DNA of 24,000 nt from an uncultured Prevotella sp. (GCA_900547085.1 URFI01000007.1:1-24000), one strand, 5' to 3'; shown: positions 8,449 to 16,403, counted from the stretch's first letter. Translations and numbers: made by a program. The notes: a model not told the origin generated them from the sequence alone.

Positions 8449-9933
8449 TTATTCCGGCCGGCTGTAGTTGGGAGCCTCACTGGTGATGGAGATGTCGTGC
8501 GGATGACTTTCCAAAACACCTGCGTTGGTGATGCGCACAAACTTCGCATGATGCAATTCTTCAATGGTTGCCGCTCCGCAATAACCCATGCCGGAACGCA
8601 AGCCACCCATCAGCTGATAAATCACCTCCTGAACGGTTCCCTTGTAAGGCACACGGCCGGCGATGCCTTCCGGCACCAGCTTCTTAACGTCCGTGGTGTC
8701 TGATTGGAAATAGCGGTCTTTCGATCCGTTCTTCTGTTCCATTGCCTCCAGACTGCCCATGCCGCGGTAGCTCTTAAACTTACGACCGTTGAAAATGATA
8801 GTCTCGCCAGGACTTTCCTCGGTACCTGCCACCAACGAACCCACCATTACCGAACTGCCACCGGCCGCCAAGGCCTTCACCACGTCACCCGAATAGCGCA
8901 GACCGCCATCAGCAATCAACGGAACGTCCGTGTCTTTCAGTACGGAGAACACGTCATAAACGGCAGACAACTGTGGAACGCCCACACCGGCCACCACACG
9001 AGTAGTACAAATCGAACCCGGACCAATACCCACCTTCACGGCATCGGCGCCATTGTCCACCAGCAACTTGGCTGCGGCAGCAGTCGCCACGTTACCCACA
9101 ACGATATCAATATTGGGGAAGGCAGCCTTGGCTTCGCGCAGTTTTTCTACCACGCCCTTTGAATGACCATGGGCCGTGTCAATGACTACGGCATCGGCAC
9201 CTGCTGCCACCAATGCTTCCAAACGCTCCATGGTGTCGGCCGTTACGCCCACACCGGCAGCCACGCGCAGCCTACCTTTCTCGTCCTTGCAAGCCATGGG
9301 TTTGTCCTTGGCCTTGGTGATGTCCTTGTAAGTGATGAGCCCCACCAACTTGTTGTTGGCATCCACCACTGGCAACTTCTCTATTTTATGTTCCTGCAAG
9401 ATTTGTGCAGCCGCAGCCAAGTCGGTTCTGGCATGCGTGGTCACCAGATTCTCATGTGTCATCACCTCGTCGATGGCCTTGTCCAACCGACGCTCAAAAC
9501 GCAGGTCGCGGTTGGTCACGATGCCAACCAGATGCCCGTCCTCATCAACAACAGGAATACCTCCGATGTGATAGCTGCGCATCATTTCTAGGGCATCCCG
9601 CACGGTCTTGCCACGACGGATGGTCACCGGGTCGTAAATCATGCCGTTCTCGGCACGCTTCACGATAGCCACCTGGTGCGCCTGTTCCTCAATCGACATG
9701 TTTTTGTGTATCACGCCGATGCCTCCCTCGCGTGCGATAGCGATGGCCATGGCCGATTCTGTGACGGTATCCATGGCGGCCGACACGAAAGGAGCGTTCA
9801 TCTCGATGTGACGAGAGAATTTGGTTTTCAACTGAACCTCCTTGGGCAAAACTTCAGAATAAGCGGGAACTAACAGGACGTCATCGAAGGTAAGACCGTC
9901 CATCATAATTTTATCTGCAACAAATGATGACAT
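8449..9933 (-). CDS. guaB: Inosine-5'-monophosphate dehydrogenase
   Basis: Product of 494 aa, the standard length. It oxidises IMP to XMP with NAD+, the committed step of GMP synthesis in the cytosol. The barrel starts LTFDDVLLVPAYSEVLP (14-30). Two CBS domains are inserted at about 100-210 (HIGGIPVVDEDGHLVGIVTN and KIEKLPVVDANNKLVGLIT). The catalytic loop GIGPGSICTTR places the nucleophile at Cys309. DGGLRYSGDVVKALAAG (phosphate site) and the flap-side YRGMGSLEAM (about 389-398) follow. The ATG at 9933 is preceded by a -7 promoter box. It is the first gene of the cluster leading to mutL, and is not functionally related to the envelope genes behind it. Confidence 0.98.
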   Translation of the reverse strand: MSSFVADKIMMDGLTFDDVLLVPAYSEVLPKEVQLKTKFSRHIEMNAPFVSAAMDTVTESAMAIAIAREGGIGVIHKNMSIEEQAHQVAIVKRAENGMIYDPVTIRRGKTVRDALEMMRSYHIGGIPVVDEDGHLVGIVTNRDLRFERRLDKAIDEVMTHENLVTTHARTDLAAAAQILQEHKIEKLPVVDANNKLVGLITYKDITKAKDKPMACKDEKGRLRVAAGVGVTADTMERLEALVAAGADAVVIDTAHGHSKGVVEKLREAKAAFPNIDIVVGNVATAAAAKLLVDNGADAVKVGIGPGSICTTRVVAGVGVPQLSAVYDVFSVLKDTDVPLIADGGLRYSGDVVKALAAGGSSVMVGSLVAGTEESPGETIIFNGRKFKSYRGMGSLEAMEQKNGSKDRYFQSDTTDVKKLVPEGIAGRVPYKGTVQEVIYQLMGGLRSGMGYCGAATIEELHHAKFVRITNAGVLESHPHDISITSEAPNYSRPE

Positions 9934-9966
9934 ATTTAGGTACCTTATTTAAAAATTTATTGCGTG

Positions 9967-9974
9967 CAAATTTA
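9967..9974 (-). promoter_or_regulatory. -7 promoter element for guaB and the downstream cluster
   Basis: The minus strand reads TAAATTTG, an exact match to TAnnTTTG, ending 34 nt upstream of the guaB ATG. This fits a short leader. No convincing TTG box is visible at the -33 spacing. Confidence 0.5.
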
Positions 9975-10172
9975 GCAATAAAAATCCACATCTGCCGCAC
10001 TTTTCCCGTTTTTCTATGTCATTTAATTGAAATTAACGCGCTGCCCGCTGCTCCATGTAAAAATACACAGCAACGTGTTAGGCTACCATGATTTACCAAC
10101 CTGTTTTTGATTCGTATTTCTTACGGATGCTTTCTTCCCTACTTCATTAGTTCATTTTCATAAACTCGTAGA

Positions 10173-10295
10173 TTACTGATAAGCAGTATGTTCAGGCCAA
10201 ACTGGGTGACGCAACGACAAATACAGGAAATCATCGATGTTTTTCCCTATTTCCCTATCATGAATCATTGCAGTTAGAACTCGTAACTCTCTCAT
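10173..10295 (-). pseudogene. Possible small ORF or remnant of a decayed gene
   Basis: An ATG at 10295 opens a 40-residue frame beginning MRELRVLTAMIHDREIGK and ending HPVWPEHTAYQ before TAA at 10173. The sequence has a plausible protein-like balance of residues. Just upstream, in a different frame, minus-strand codons read TQSQWVEAVNSMSL and then hit a stop exactly where the two frames overlap. One indel would join them as ...NSMSLYNGLTMREL.... That suggests the tail of an older gene with a frameshift. I do not recognise the family, and chance is a real alternative. Confidence 0.25.
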
Positions 10296-10499
10296 TGTTA
10301 GACCATTATAAAGACATAGAGTTTACTGCCTCAACCCATTGACTTTGGGTGCCAAAAGCATGTTGTTTAGTCCTCAATCTCAATGTCTTTCAAATCCATC
10401 ATGAATCGATGGAAAAACCGACTCGAATTAGCGCAACCGAACGTTGCGGATGCACGAAGGGAAAAAGGCATCGGCGATGAGCCGCTATCTACTAAGAAA

Positions 10500-10551
10500 G
10501 GGCGGCATGCTCACCATTCCTTTCATTTCAGGAATAGTGGGAATACCGCCC
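10500..10551 (-). terminator. Long hairpin, likely terminator downstream of recQ
   Basis: Outer arms GGGCGG (10500-10505) and CCGCCC (10546-10551) enclose inner arms CACCATTCC and GGAATAGTG, which pair with one mismatch. The loop is about 10 nt. On the minus strand the stem is followed by TTTCTTAGT, a modest U-run. It lies about 120 bases past the recQ stop. The U-tract is weak, so a structured RNA end is an alternative. Confidence 0.45.
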
Positions 10552-10584
10552 CTCCATCATTATTTTCCTCCTCTCTCCCATCTT

Positions 10585-10620
10585 GCGTTTCACATTTTCT
10601 CTGTTCACGAAGTGAAACGC
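10585..10620. repeat. Perfect 9-bp inverted repeat in the recQ 3' region
   Basis: Arms GCGTTTCAC (10585-10593) and GTGAAACGC (10612-10620) are perfect complements separated by 18 nt. There is no U-tract on either side, so it is not a classic terminator. It lies between the recQ stop codon and the larger hairpin, so the recQ message would end in two consecutive stem-loops. A protein-binding operator is also possible. Confidence 0.5.
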
Positions 10621-10671
10621 CTTGATTACTTACAAACAATAACAAAAAGTGTACGGGAGATTGAAAGAGTG

Positions 10672-12849
10672 TTAGTTGGCCAAATCAGAAATGAATTTGA
10701 GGCGCACCAAACGCAACTCCTCCTTGGTATATATGTCGCCCAACTCTTCCATGGCCAGCTTCAAACCATCCGACTCGCTATCCAAGAAGTAGTCGTAGAT
10801 TTCGTCCACATGCTCTTCATCCATCACGTCTTCCACAAAATAGTCGATATTGATTTTAGTTCCGCTGTAAACAATGGCTTCCAGCTCGTCGAGCAACTCG
10901 TCGAAGTCAAGTCCCAAGGCATTGGCGATGTCATCGAGTGCCACCTGCAGGTCGATGCTCTGAATGATTTTGATCTTGACCATGCTATTCTTAGCGACCG
11001 TTCGTACACGCATCTCTTCGGGTCGCTCGATGTGATTCTCTTCACAATGCGCTTTGATGAGTTCGACGAATTTAGGTCCATATCGCTTGGCCTTTCCGGC
11101 TCCCACGCCCTGAATCTGTTGCAGTTCTTCCAAGGTAATGGGATAATCGGTAGCCATCTGCTCCAACGAGGCATCCTGGAAGATGACGTATTTTGGCAGG
11201 TTGAGCTTGGCCGACATTTGCTTTCTCAGATTTTTCAGCATGCTGAAGAGCGTCGGATCGAGTACGCTGGTTCCGCCCTTTGGTGCCTCAACCTCATCGT
11301 AATCGCTGAACTCGGTATCCAGTGCGACCATGAACGACACGGGTTTTTTAATGAATTTCTTGCCAGCTGCCGTCACTTTGAGTACTCCATAGTTCTCTAC
11401 TTCCTTTTCGATGTATCCCGCGATGAGCGCTTGTCGGATGACAGGATTCCACATCTTGGGATCTTCGTCCTCGCCGGTGCCAAACTCTTCCAGCTCATCG
11501 TGCTTGTGCGAGGTGATGTCATCCGTGGCTTTGCCCATGACAAAATCAACGACATAACCTTGACGGAACTCTTCTTTAAGTGCTACGATGGCCTTGAGAA
11601 CGATGAGCAGGGCGTCCTTGCCCTCGCGCCGCTCTTTGGGATGCAGACAGTTGTCGCAGCTATGGCAGTTGTCCTGCCGATATTCTTCCCCGAAATAGTG
11701 CAGCAACATCTTGCGTCGGCACACGGCAGACTCGGCGTAAGCCGCCGTCTCTTGCAGCAGTTGGCGGCCGATGTCTTGTTCTGCCACGGGCTTTCCCTCC
11801 ATGAACTTCTCCAACTTTTTGAGGTCTTTCCGTGCGTAGAAAGCCACACAGATGCCCTCACCGCCATCTCGACCGGCACGTCCTGTCTCCTGATAGTATC
11901 CCTCCAGGCTCTTCGGGATGTCGTAGTGGATGACAAAGCGCACGTCGGGCTTGTCGATACCCATGCCAAAAGCGATGGTGGCCACGATGACATCGATGCG
12001 CTCCATCAAGAAGTCGTCTTGCGTTTGTGAACGGGTGGCGCTGTCCAGTCCGGCATGATAAGGTGCCGCCTTGATGTTGTTGGCCTTCAACACTTCAGAC
12101 AATTCTTCCACTTTTTTACGCGACAGGCAGTAAATGATGCCGCTCTTGCCCTCGTGCTGACGAATGAACATGATGATTTGACGATCGATATCCGAGGCTT
12201 TCTGGCGCACCTCGTAGTACAGATTGGGGCGGTTGAACGAGCTTTTAAACTCGCGTGCATCCGCAATGCCCAAGCTGCGCTTGATGTCTGTGCGCACCTT
12301 GTCGGTGGCGGTTGCCGTCAAAGCGATTACAGGTGCATCGCCTATCTTGTTGATGGTGGGTCGGATGTTTCGATACTCTGGTCTGAAATCGTGTCCCCAC
12401 TCAGAAATACAGTGCGCCTCATCGATAGCATAAAAAGAGATTTTGACGGTCTTTAAGAACTCTATGTTCTCCTCCTTGTTCAGCGATTCGGGTGCTACGT
12501 ACAACAATTTGGTACGCCCCGAGCGAACATCGTCCATGACCTGTTGGATGGCAGCCTTGTTTAAAGACGAGTTGAGGAAATGGGCTACGCCCTCTTCTTC
12601 ACTGATGCCGTTGATGACATCCACCTGATTTTTCATCAAGGCGATGAGCGGAGATACCACGATGGCCGTTCCCTCCATGATGAGTGACGGCAACTGATAG
12701 CACAAACTCTTGCCTCCACCGGTGGGCATGAGCACAAATGCGCTGTTGCCAGCCAGAAGATGTTTGATGATGGCTTCCTGCTCGCCTTTGAAAGCATCAA
12801 AGCCGAAATAAAGTTTTAATTTCTCTGTAAGATTAACCTTCTCTGCCAT
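10672..12849 (-). CDS. recQ: ATP-dependent DNA helicase RecQ
   Basis: Product of 725 aa, about 115 aa longer than E. coli RecQ. It is a 3'-to-5' SF2 helicase acting in recombination and repair. Motif I is MPTGGGKSLCYQ (41-52), motif II DEAHCISEWGHDFRPEY (143-159), and motif VI carries YYQETGRAGRDG. The RecQ zinc site is visible in CRRKML...NCHSCDNC. An RQC winged-helix region follows, then an HRDC domain with LEELQQIQGVGAGKAKRYG. The extra C-terminal part (about 610-725) contains acidic helices such as LDFDELLDELEAIVYSG and resembles the helix-turn-helix tail seen in long RecQ forms. It starts 98 nt after clpX, with a strong hairpin in between that may separate their expression. Confidence 0.97.
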   Translation of the reverse strand: MAEKVNLTEKLKLYFGFDAFKGEQEAIIKHLLAGNSAFVLMPTGGGKSLCYQLPSLIMEGTAIVVSPLIALMKNQVDVINGISEEEGVAHFLNSSLNKAAIQQVMDDVRSGRTKLLYVAPESLNKEENIEFLKTVKISFYAIDEAHCISEWGHDFRPEYRNIRPTINKIGDAPVIALTATATDKVRTDIKRSLGIADAREFKSSFNRPNLYYEVRQKASDIDRQIIMFIRQHEGKSGIIYCLSRKKVEELSEVLKANNIKAAPYHAGLDSATRSQTQDDFLMERIDVIVATIAFGMGIDKPDVRFVIHYDIPKSLEGYYQETGRAGRDGGEGICVAFYARKDLKKLEKFMEGKPVAEQDIGRQLLQETAAYAESAVCRRKMLLHYFGEEYRQDNCHSCDNCLHPKERREGKDALLIVLKAIVALKEEFRQGYVVDFVMGKATDDITSHKHDELEEFGTGEDEDPKMWNPVIRQALIAGYIEKEVENYGVLKVTAAGKKFIKKPVSFMVALDTEFSDYDEVEAPKGGTSVLDPTLFSMLKNLRKQMSAKLNLPKYVIFQDASLEQMATDYPITLEELQQIQGVGAGKAKRYGPKFVELIKAHCEENHIERPEEMRVRTVAKNSMVKIKIIQSIDLQVALDDIANALGLDFDELLDELEAIVYSGTKINIDYFVEDVMDEEHVDEIYDYFLDSESDGLKLAMEELGDIYTKEELRLVRLKFISDLAN

Positions 12850-12863
12850 AGTGTTTCATTAGT

Positions 12864-12911
12864 GCCGGCGCGTTCGGCGGGGATCAGGTCCTTCCCACCG
12901 AACAGTCCGGC
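12864..12911. repeat. Long imperfect hairpin between clpX and recQ
   Basis: Arms GCCGG (12864-12868) and CCGGC (12907-12911) enclose a second stem, GTTCGGCGGGGA (12872-12883) with TTCCCACCGAAC (12892-12903), having one mismatch and one G-U pair. The loop is 8 nt. There is no U-tract on the minus strand; the hairpin ends about 14 nt before the recQ start codon. It may attenuate read-through from clpX or hide the recQ ribosome-binding region. The direct repeats GTGTTTCA at 12851-12858 and 12928-12935 flank it. Confidence 0.6.
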
Positions 12912-12947
12912 TTAGATTATCGCTATTGTGTTTCACTGTGCGGCTGT

Positions 12948-14195
12948 TTAAGCCGACTCCAATTTCTGTAGATGAGCCTTGTTGAGCTGCTCCTGGGTGT
13001 ATTTGAGGGTCACTTTGAAGCTCTTGACATGCTTGGAGGGGATTTCGAACATGGCGTCCATCATCACCGACTCCACGATAGAGCGCAAACCGCGCGCACC
13101 TAATTTATACTCAACTGCTTTGTCAACCATGTAATCGAGCGCATCTTCGGCGAACGTCAACTTGATTCCGTCCATCTCAAACAGCTTGATATATTGCTTG
13201 ACAATCGAGTTTTTGGGTTCTACCAAGATCTTGCGCAACGCCTCTCTGTCCAAAGGATTCAGATAGGTGAGTACGGGAAGACGGCCAATGATCTCGGGAA
13301 TCAGTCCGAACGACTTCAAATCTTGCGGCAAGATATATTGCATCAGGTCGCCCTTGTTGATGTTCCGCACGTTCTGCACCGAGTTATAACCCACCACATG
13401 CGTGTTGAGTCGCTGCGCTATCTTGCGCTCAATGCCATCGAAAGCACCGCCGCAGATAAACAGGATGTTCTTGGTGTCAACGTGGGTATAGTCTTGGTCA
13501 GGATGCTTGCGGCCACCTTTTGGCGGCACATTCACCATGGTACCCTCCAACAATTTCAAGAGTCCCTGCTGTACGCCCTCGCCACTCACATCGCGTGTGA
13601 TGGATGGGTTGTCGCTCTTGCGGGCAATCTTGTCAATCTCGTCAATGAAAACGATGCCCCGTTCGGCTGCCGGCACGTCGTAATCGGCCACCTGCAACAG
13701 GCGCGACAAGATGCTTTCTACATCCTCACCCACATATCCAGCCTCGGTAAACACCGTTGCATCGACGATGGTGAAAGGCACATCGAGCAGTCGAGCGATG
13801 GTCTTGGCAAGCAACGTCTTACCCGTTCCTGTTGAGCCTACCATGATGATGTTGCTCTTCTCAATCTCCACGCCATCATCATTCTTGGGCTGCTGCAACC
13901 GCTTGTAATGGTTGTACACAGCCACTGACAGATATCGTTTGGCGTCATCCTGGCCAATGATGTACTCATCGAGATAAGCCTTGATATCCTGTGGTTTGGG
14001 AACCTTCTTGAGTTTGAAGGGCTGATCACTGGCGTGCTGTTCCACTTCTTCATCCAGCGCCCCAGAAGCCACGGCTATCTGGTAAGCCTGCTGAACACAA
14101 TCCTCACAGATAAATCCGTCAGCTCCCGTGATGAGCAGTCGTACTTCTTGCTCGCTTCTTCCGCAAAAACTACACTTTTTCTTAATCGTCGGCAT
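12948..14195 (-). CDS. clpX: ATP-dependent Clp protease ATP-binding subunit ClpX
   Basis: Product of 415 aa from the chosen start. This hexameric AAA+ unfoldase feeds substrates to ClpP in the cytosol. The N-terminal zinc domain has Cys8, Cys11, Cys30 and Cys33 (CSFCGRS and CEDC). Walker A is GSTGTGKT (about 120-127), Walker B is VFIDEIDK, and a conserved SDNPSITRDVSGEGVQQGLL region follows. The start is the ATG at 14195, giving MPTIKKKCSFCG as in other ClpX proteins, with AAGGAG just upstream. A longer frame begins at a TTG at 14234, but that adds unrelated residues. The start lies inside the end of clpP (14-nt overlap), so the two are translationally linked. Confidence 0.97.
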   Translation of the reverse strand: MPTIKKKCSFCGRSEQEVRLLITGADGFICEDCVQQAYQIAVASGALDEEVEQHASDQPFKLKKVPKPQDIKAYLDEYIIGQDDAKRYLSVAVYNHYKRLQQPKNDDGVEIEKSNIIMVGSTGTGKTLLAKTIARLLDVPFTIVDATVFTEAGYVGEDVESILSRLLQVADYDVPAAERGIVFIDEIDKIARKSDNPSITRDVSGEGVQQGLLKLLEGTMVNVPPKGGRKHPDQDYTHVDTKNILFICGGAFDGIERKIAQRLNTHVVGYNSVQNVRNINKGDLMQYILPQDLKSFGLIPEIIGRLPVLTYLNPLDREALRKILVEPKNSIVKQYIKLFEMDGIKLTFAEDALDYMVDKAVEYKLGARGLRSIVESVMMDAMFEIPSKHVKSFKVTLKYTQEQLNKAHLQKLESA

Positions 14196-14871
14196 TTTCT
14201 CCTTTTTGTTGTTTCCTAACCAGTACCGTGTCAATCATTCCATATTCCTTCGCCTGCTCAGCGTCCATCCAGTAGTTTCGATCCGAATCTCGGTAGACTT
14301 TCTCGTACGGTGTGTGCGAGTGATTGGCGATGATGGTGAACAGTTCTTTCTTGAATTTGATGATCTCCTTGGCTTCAATCTCGATGTCAGAAGCCTGTCC
14401 CTGTACGCCTCCGAGTGGCTGATGAATCATCACCCGGCTGTGCGTCAAGGCACTGCGCTTTCCTTCCTGTCCTGCTACCAGCAACACGGCCGCCATCGAA
14501 GCCGCCATACCCGTACAGATGGTTGCCACGTCTGACGAGATAAACTGCATGGTATCGTAGATACCCAAGCCCGCTGTGACGCTTCCGCCAGGACTATTGA
14601 TGTAGATGGAGATGTCTTTACCGCTGTCTGCGCTGTCGAGGTACAACAGTTGTGCTTGCAAGGTATTGGCCGTATAGTCGTCAATCTCCGTGCCTAAGAA
14701 GATGATGCGGTCCATCATCAGGCGCGAGAACACATCCAACTGCGTTACATTCAGCTGACGCTCCTCCAAAATATACGGGTTAAGATATCGCGCTTGACTC
14801 TTGATGACGTCGTCAAGCACCATGCCATTCATTCCCAAGTGTTGGGTGGCGTATTTTCTAAAATCATTCAT
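14182..14871 (-). CDS. clpP: ATP-dependent Clp protease proteolytic subunit ClpP
   Basis: Product of 229 aa from the ATG at 14871 (MNDFRKYATQHLGMNG); another ATG at 14892 would add seven residues (MRKDKNK). It is the serine peptidase chamber partner of ClpX. The nucleophile Ser125 lies in GMAASMAAVLL and His150 in RVMIHQPLGG, 25 residues apart as in E. coli. The third triad position, 49 residues after the His, reads SDRNYWM, so Asn199 stands where E. coli has Asp171. The codon is AAC in the given sequence. The Gly-rich INSPGGSVTAG strand for substrate binding is intact. It follows tig and overlaps clpX by 14 nt. Confidence 0.96.
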   Translation of the reverse strand: MNDFRKYATQHLGMNGMVLDDVIKSQARYLNPYILEERQLNVTQLDVFSRLMMDRIIFLGTEIDDYTANTLQAQLLYLDSADSGKDISIYINSPGGSVTAGLGIYDTMQFISSDVATICTGMAASMAAVLLVAGQEGKRSALTHSRVMIHQPLGGVQGQASDIEIEAKEIIKFKKELFTIIANHSHTPYEKVYRDSDRNYWMDAEQAKEYGMIDTVLVRKQQKGENADD

Positions 14872-14902
14872 TTTGTTTTTATCCTTTCTCATTATAATAT
14901 AA

Positions 14903-14969
14903 AAGAGGTTATCGACACTTTTAAAAACCTCGATTATACAAAGTTAATAAAAAAAGTCGATAACCTCTT
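14903..14969. repeat. Perfect 14-bp inverted repeat upstream of clpP
   Basis: AAGAGGTTATCGAC (14903-14916) and GTCGATAACCTCTT (14956-14969) are exact reverse complements separated by 39 AT-rich bases. The spacer contains a TAnnTTTG box on the minus strand and a further AACCTCGATTATA that partly echoes the arms. The right side overlaps another small palindrome, TCTTGTTACAAGA (14966-14978). The repeat lies between the tig stop and the clpP start. It could end tig transcription (a CTTTTAT follows on the minus strand) or be a pair of operator sites around a clpP promoter. It is not the CIRCE sequence. Confidence 0.7.
14939..14946 (-). promoter_or_regulatory. Candidate -7 promoter element for clpP
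   Basis: The minus strand reads TAACTTTG, matching TAnnTTTG, about 68 nt upstream of the clpP ATG and inside the loop of the 14-bp inverted repeat. A TTG exists upstream, but 27 nt away, longer than the usual spacing. It suggests clpP-clpX can be transcribed apart from tig. Confidence 0.4.
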
Positions 14970-14999
14970 GTTACAAGAAGTTTTTTAAGTGAAAAAACG

Positions 15000-16355
15000 T
15001 TATTTCTCTTCCATCATCTTCTGAAAGTCATCCAGCGAAATTTCCTTCTCATTCAATTTCACTGAATTTTTCAAGGCCTGTGTCAGCTTCGTGTCTACTG
15101 CACGATCGATGAAAGCATCTACGCTCTCTTGCTTTTTCAACAAATCGTTGACATAATTGTCGATATACTCATCGGGAACGTTGCTCATACCGTATTGTGC
15201 AAACTGGGCACGAGCGGCAGCACGCGCCACCTCTTTGATATCTTGGTCTTCTACCTTGATATCATGTGCTTTCACCAACTGCTCTTTAATCAGGTGCCAA
15301 GTGAGCTGCTTGATGCTCTCGTCATAATTCTTTTCTACAAACGCTTCATCCTTATCGGGATTGTTTTTACGCATGATGCGCTTCAACAGTTCGTCAGGAT
15401 ATTCCAGTTTTCCAACCTTCTTCTCGGCATAAGCACGGGTATCCAACAAGAATTTGTAGTCGCTTTCGCCCTCAAGTTGTGCCTGCAAGCCCTCTGCTAT
15501 CTTCTCACGGAATTGCTTTTCATCCTTCACAGCGTCTTTGCCGTAGATGTTGTCGAACAGTTCCTGATTCACCGCATGGTTTTGGAAACGACTGATCTCG
15601 GTGATTTGATAACTGAAATCGCCTTCATGGTCTTTCACCTGTTCTTTATCAATCTTCAAGAACGAAGCCAATTCTACATCGCTGGCGTAGGCCTTACGAG
15701 GATTAAAGGTGATGATGTCACCCAGTTTGGCGCCATCAAACTTCTTCTTTTCCTCTTCCACCTTAATATAAGCGGGCATCAATACGGCAGCCTCAACCGT
15801 CAGACCGCCTTCCTTGGTGTTGCCTTGCTCATCGAGCTCGCGCAAATCACCCTTCAGCATGTCATTGCCTTCAAACGTCTCTGCTTTGACATACTCGCCC
15901 ATCCGAGCGGCAAACGAATCCACCTGCTGGTCAATCAGCTTGTCGTCAACCTGTATCTTGTAATAATCAATCTTGTTCTTGCCATTGAGCTCAATCTTGA
16001 ATTCAGGCGCTACGGCGATATCAAAAACAAAGGTATAAGGAGCATCCTTCTCAAGATCCACCGCGTCGTGTTTCTCAGATGCCAGAGGTTCGCCCAGCAT
16101 CGGGATATTGTTCTCTTTGATATAATCGTAGACCTTCCTGCCCACCAGTTTGTTAATGACGTCCATCTTAACGGCGGGTCCGTACTGACGCTTAATCATT
16201 CCCATCGGAACCTGTCCGGGACGGAAACCTGGCATGTTGGCCTTCTTACGATAATCTTTCAATGTCTTCTCGACATCCTCTTTGTAATCGGACTCTTCGA
16301 CAGTCACGGTCAACTGACCATTGATCTTGTCGGGATTCTCAAATGAAATATTCAT
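15000..16355 (-). CDS. tig: Trigger factor
   Basis: Product of 451 aa, normal for the family. It is the ribosome-bound chaperone that meets nascent chains at the exit tunnel. The ribosome-docking loop is GFRPGQVP (43-50), followed by the expected MIKRQYGPAVKMDVINKLV. The middle segment (about 150-245), where E. coli carries the FKBP prolyl-isomerase domain, has no recognisable FKBP active-site pattern (no VDFxG-type core). The C-terminal arms (about 255-440) are helical and charged. The gene precedes clpP-clpX, an arrangement common across bacteria. A -7 promoter box lies 49 nt upstream of the ATG. Confidence 0.95.
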   Translation of the reverse strand: MNISFENPDKINGQLTVTVEESDYKEDVEKTLKDYRKKANMPGFRPGQVPMGMIKRQYGPAVKMDVINKLVGRKVYDYIKENNIPMLGEPLASEKHDAVDLEKDAPYTFVFDIAVAPEFKIELNGKNKIDYYKIQVDDKLIDQQVDSFAARMGEYVKAETFEGNDMLKGDLRELDEQGNTKEGGLTVEAAVLMPAYIKVEEEKKKFDGAKLGDIITFNPRKAYASDVELASFLKIDKEQVKDHEGDFSYQITEISRFQNHAVNQELFDNIYGKDAVKDEKQFREKIAEGLQAQLEGESDYKFLLDTRAYAEKKVGKLEYPDELLKRIMRKNNPDKDEAFVEKNYDESIKQLTWHLIKEQLVKAHDIKVEDQDIKEVARAAARAQFAQYGMSNVPDEYIDNYVNDLLKKQESVDAFIDRAVDTKLTQALKNSVKLNEKEISLDDFQKMMEEK

Positions 16356-16403
16356 CTTTAACGTTTTGATTTATGATTATTTTTGTTGTTTTCAAATGAA
16401 TGG

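Larger units (their letters stand above)
9934..10671. other. 738-bp intergenic region between guaB and recQ
   Basis: The stretch holds the guaB promoter at its left end and two hairpins at its right end, both listed separately. The middle has no gene I recognise. A small minus-strand frame of 40 codons (10173-10295) and a 34-codon frame ending near 10379 may be coding remnants. A plus-strand frame at 10383-10625 has a composition (Ser/Pro/Arg-rich, no domain) typical of chance. Base composition is mixed, not the uniformly AT-rich type of the other gaps. Confidence 0.6.

Noticed and set aside
10383..10625. 80-codon plus-strand frame in the guaB-recQ gap
   Set aside because: Runs through both recQ-side hairpins, is Ser/Arg/Pro-rich and has no domain or ribosome-binding signal.
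10444..12030. 528-codon plus-strand open frame opposite recQ
   Set aside because: Antisense to the conserved HRDC, zinc and helicase regions of recQ; no recognisable motif or signal, and its beginning covers the hairpins downstream of recQ.
15129..16346. 405-codon plus-strand open frame opposite tig
   Set aside because: Antisense to trigger factor; the hydrophobic look comes from complementing Lys/Glu-rich codons, not from real membrane segments.
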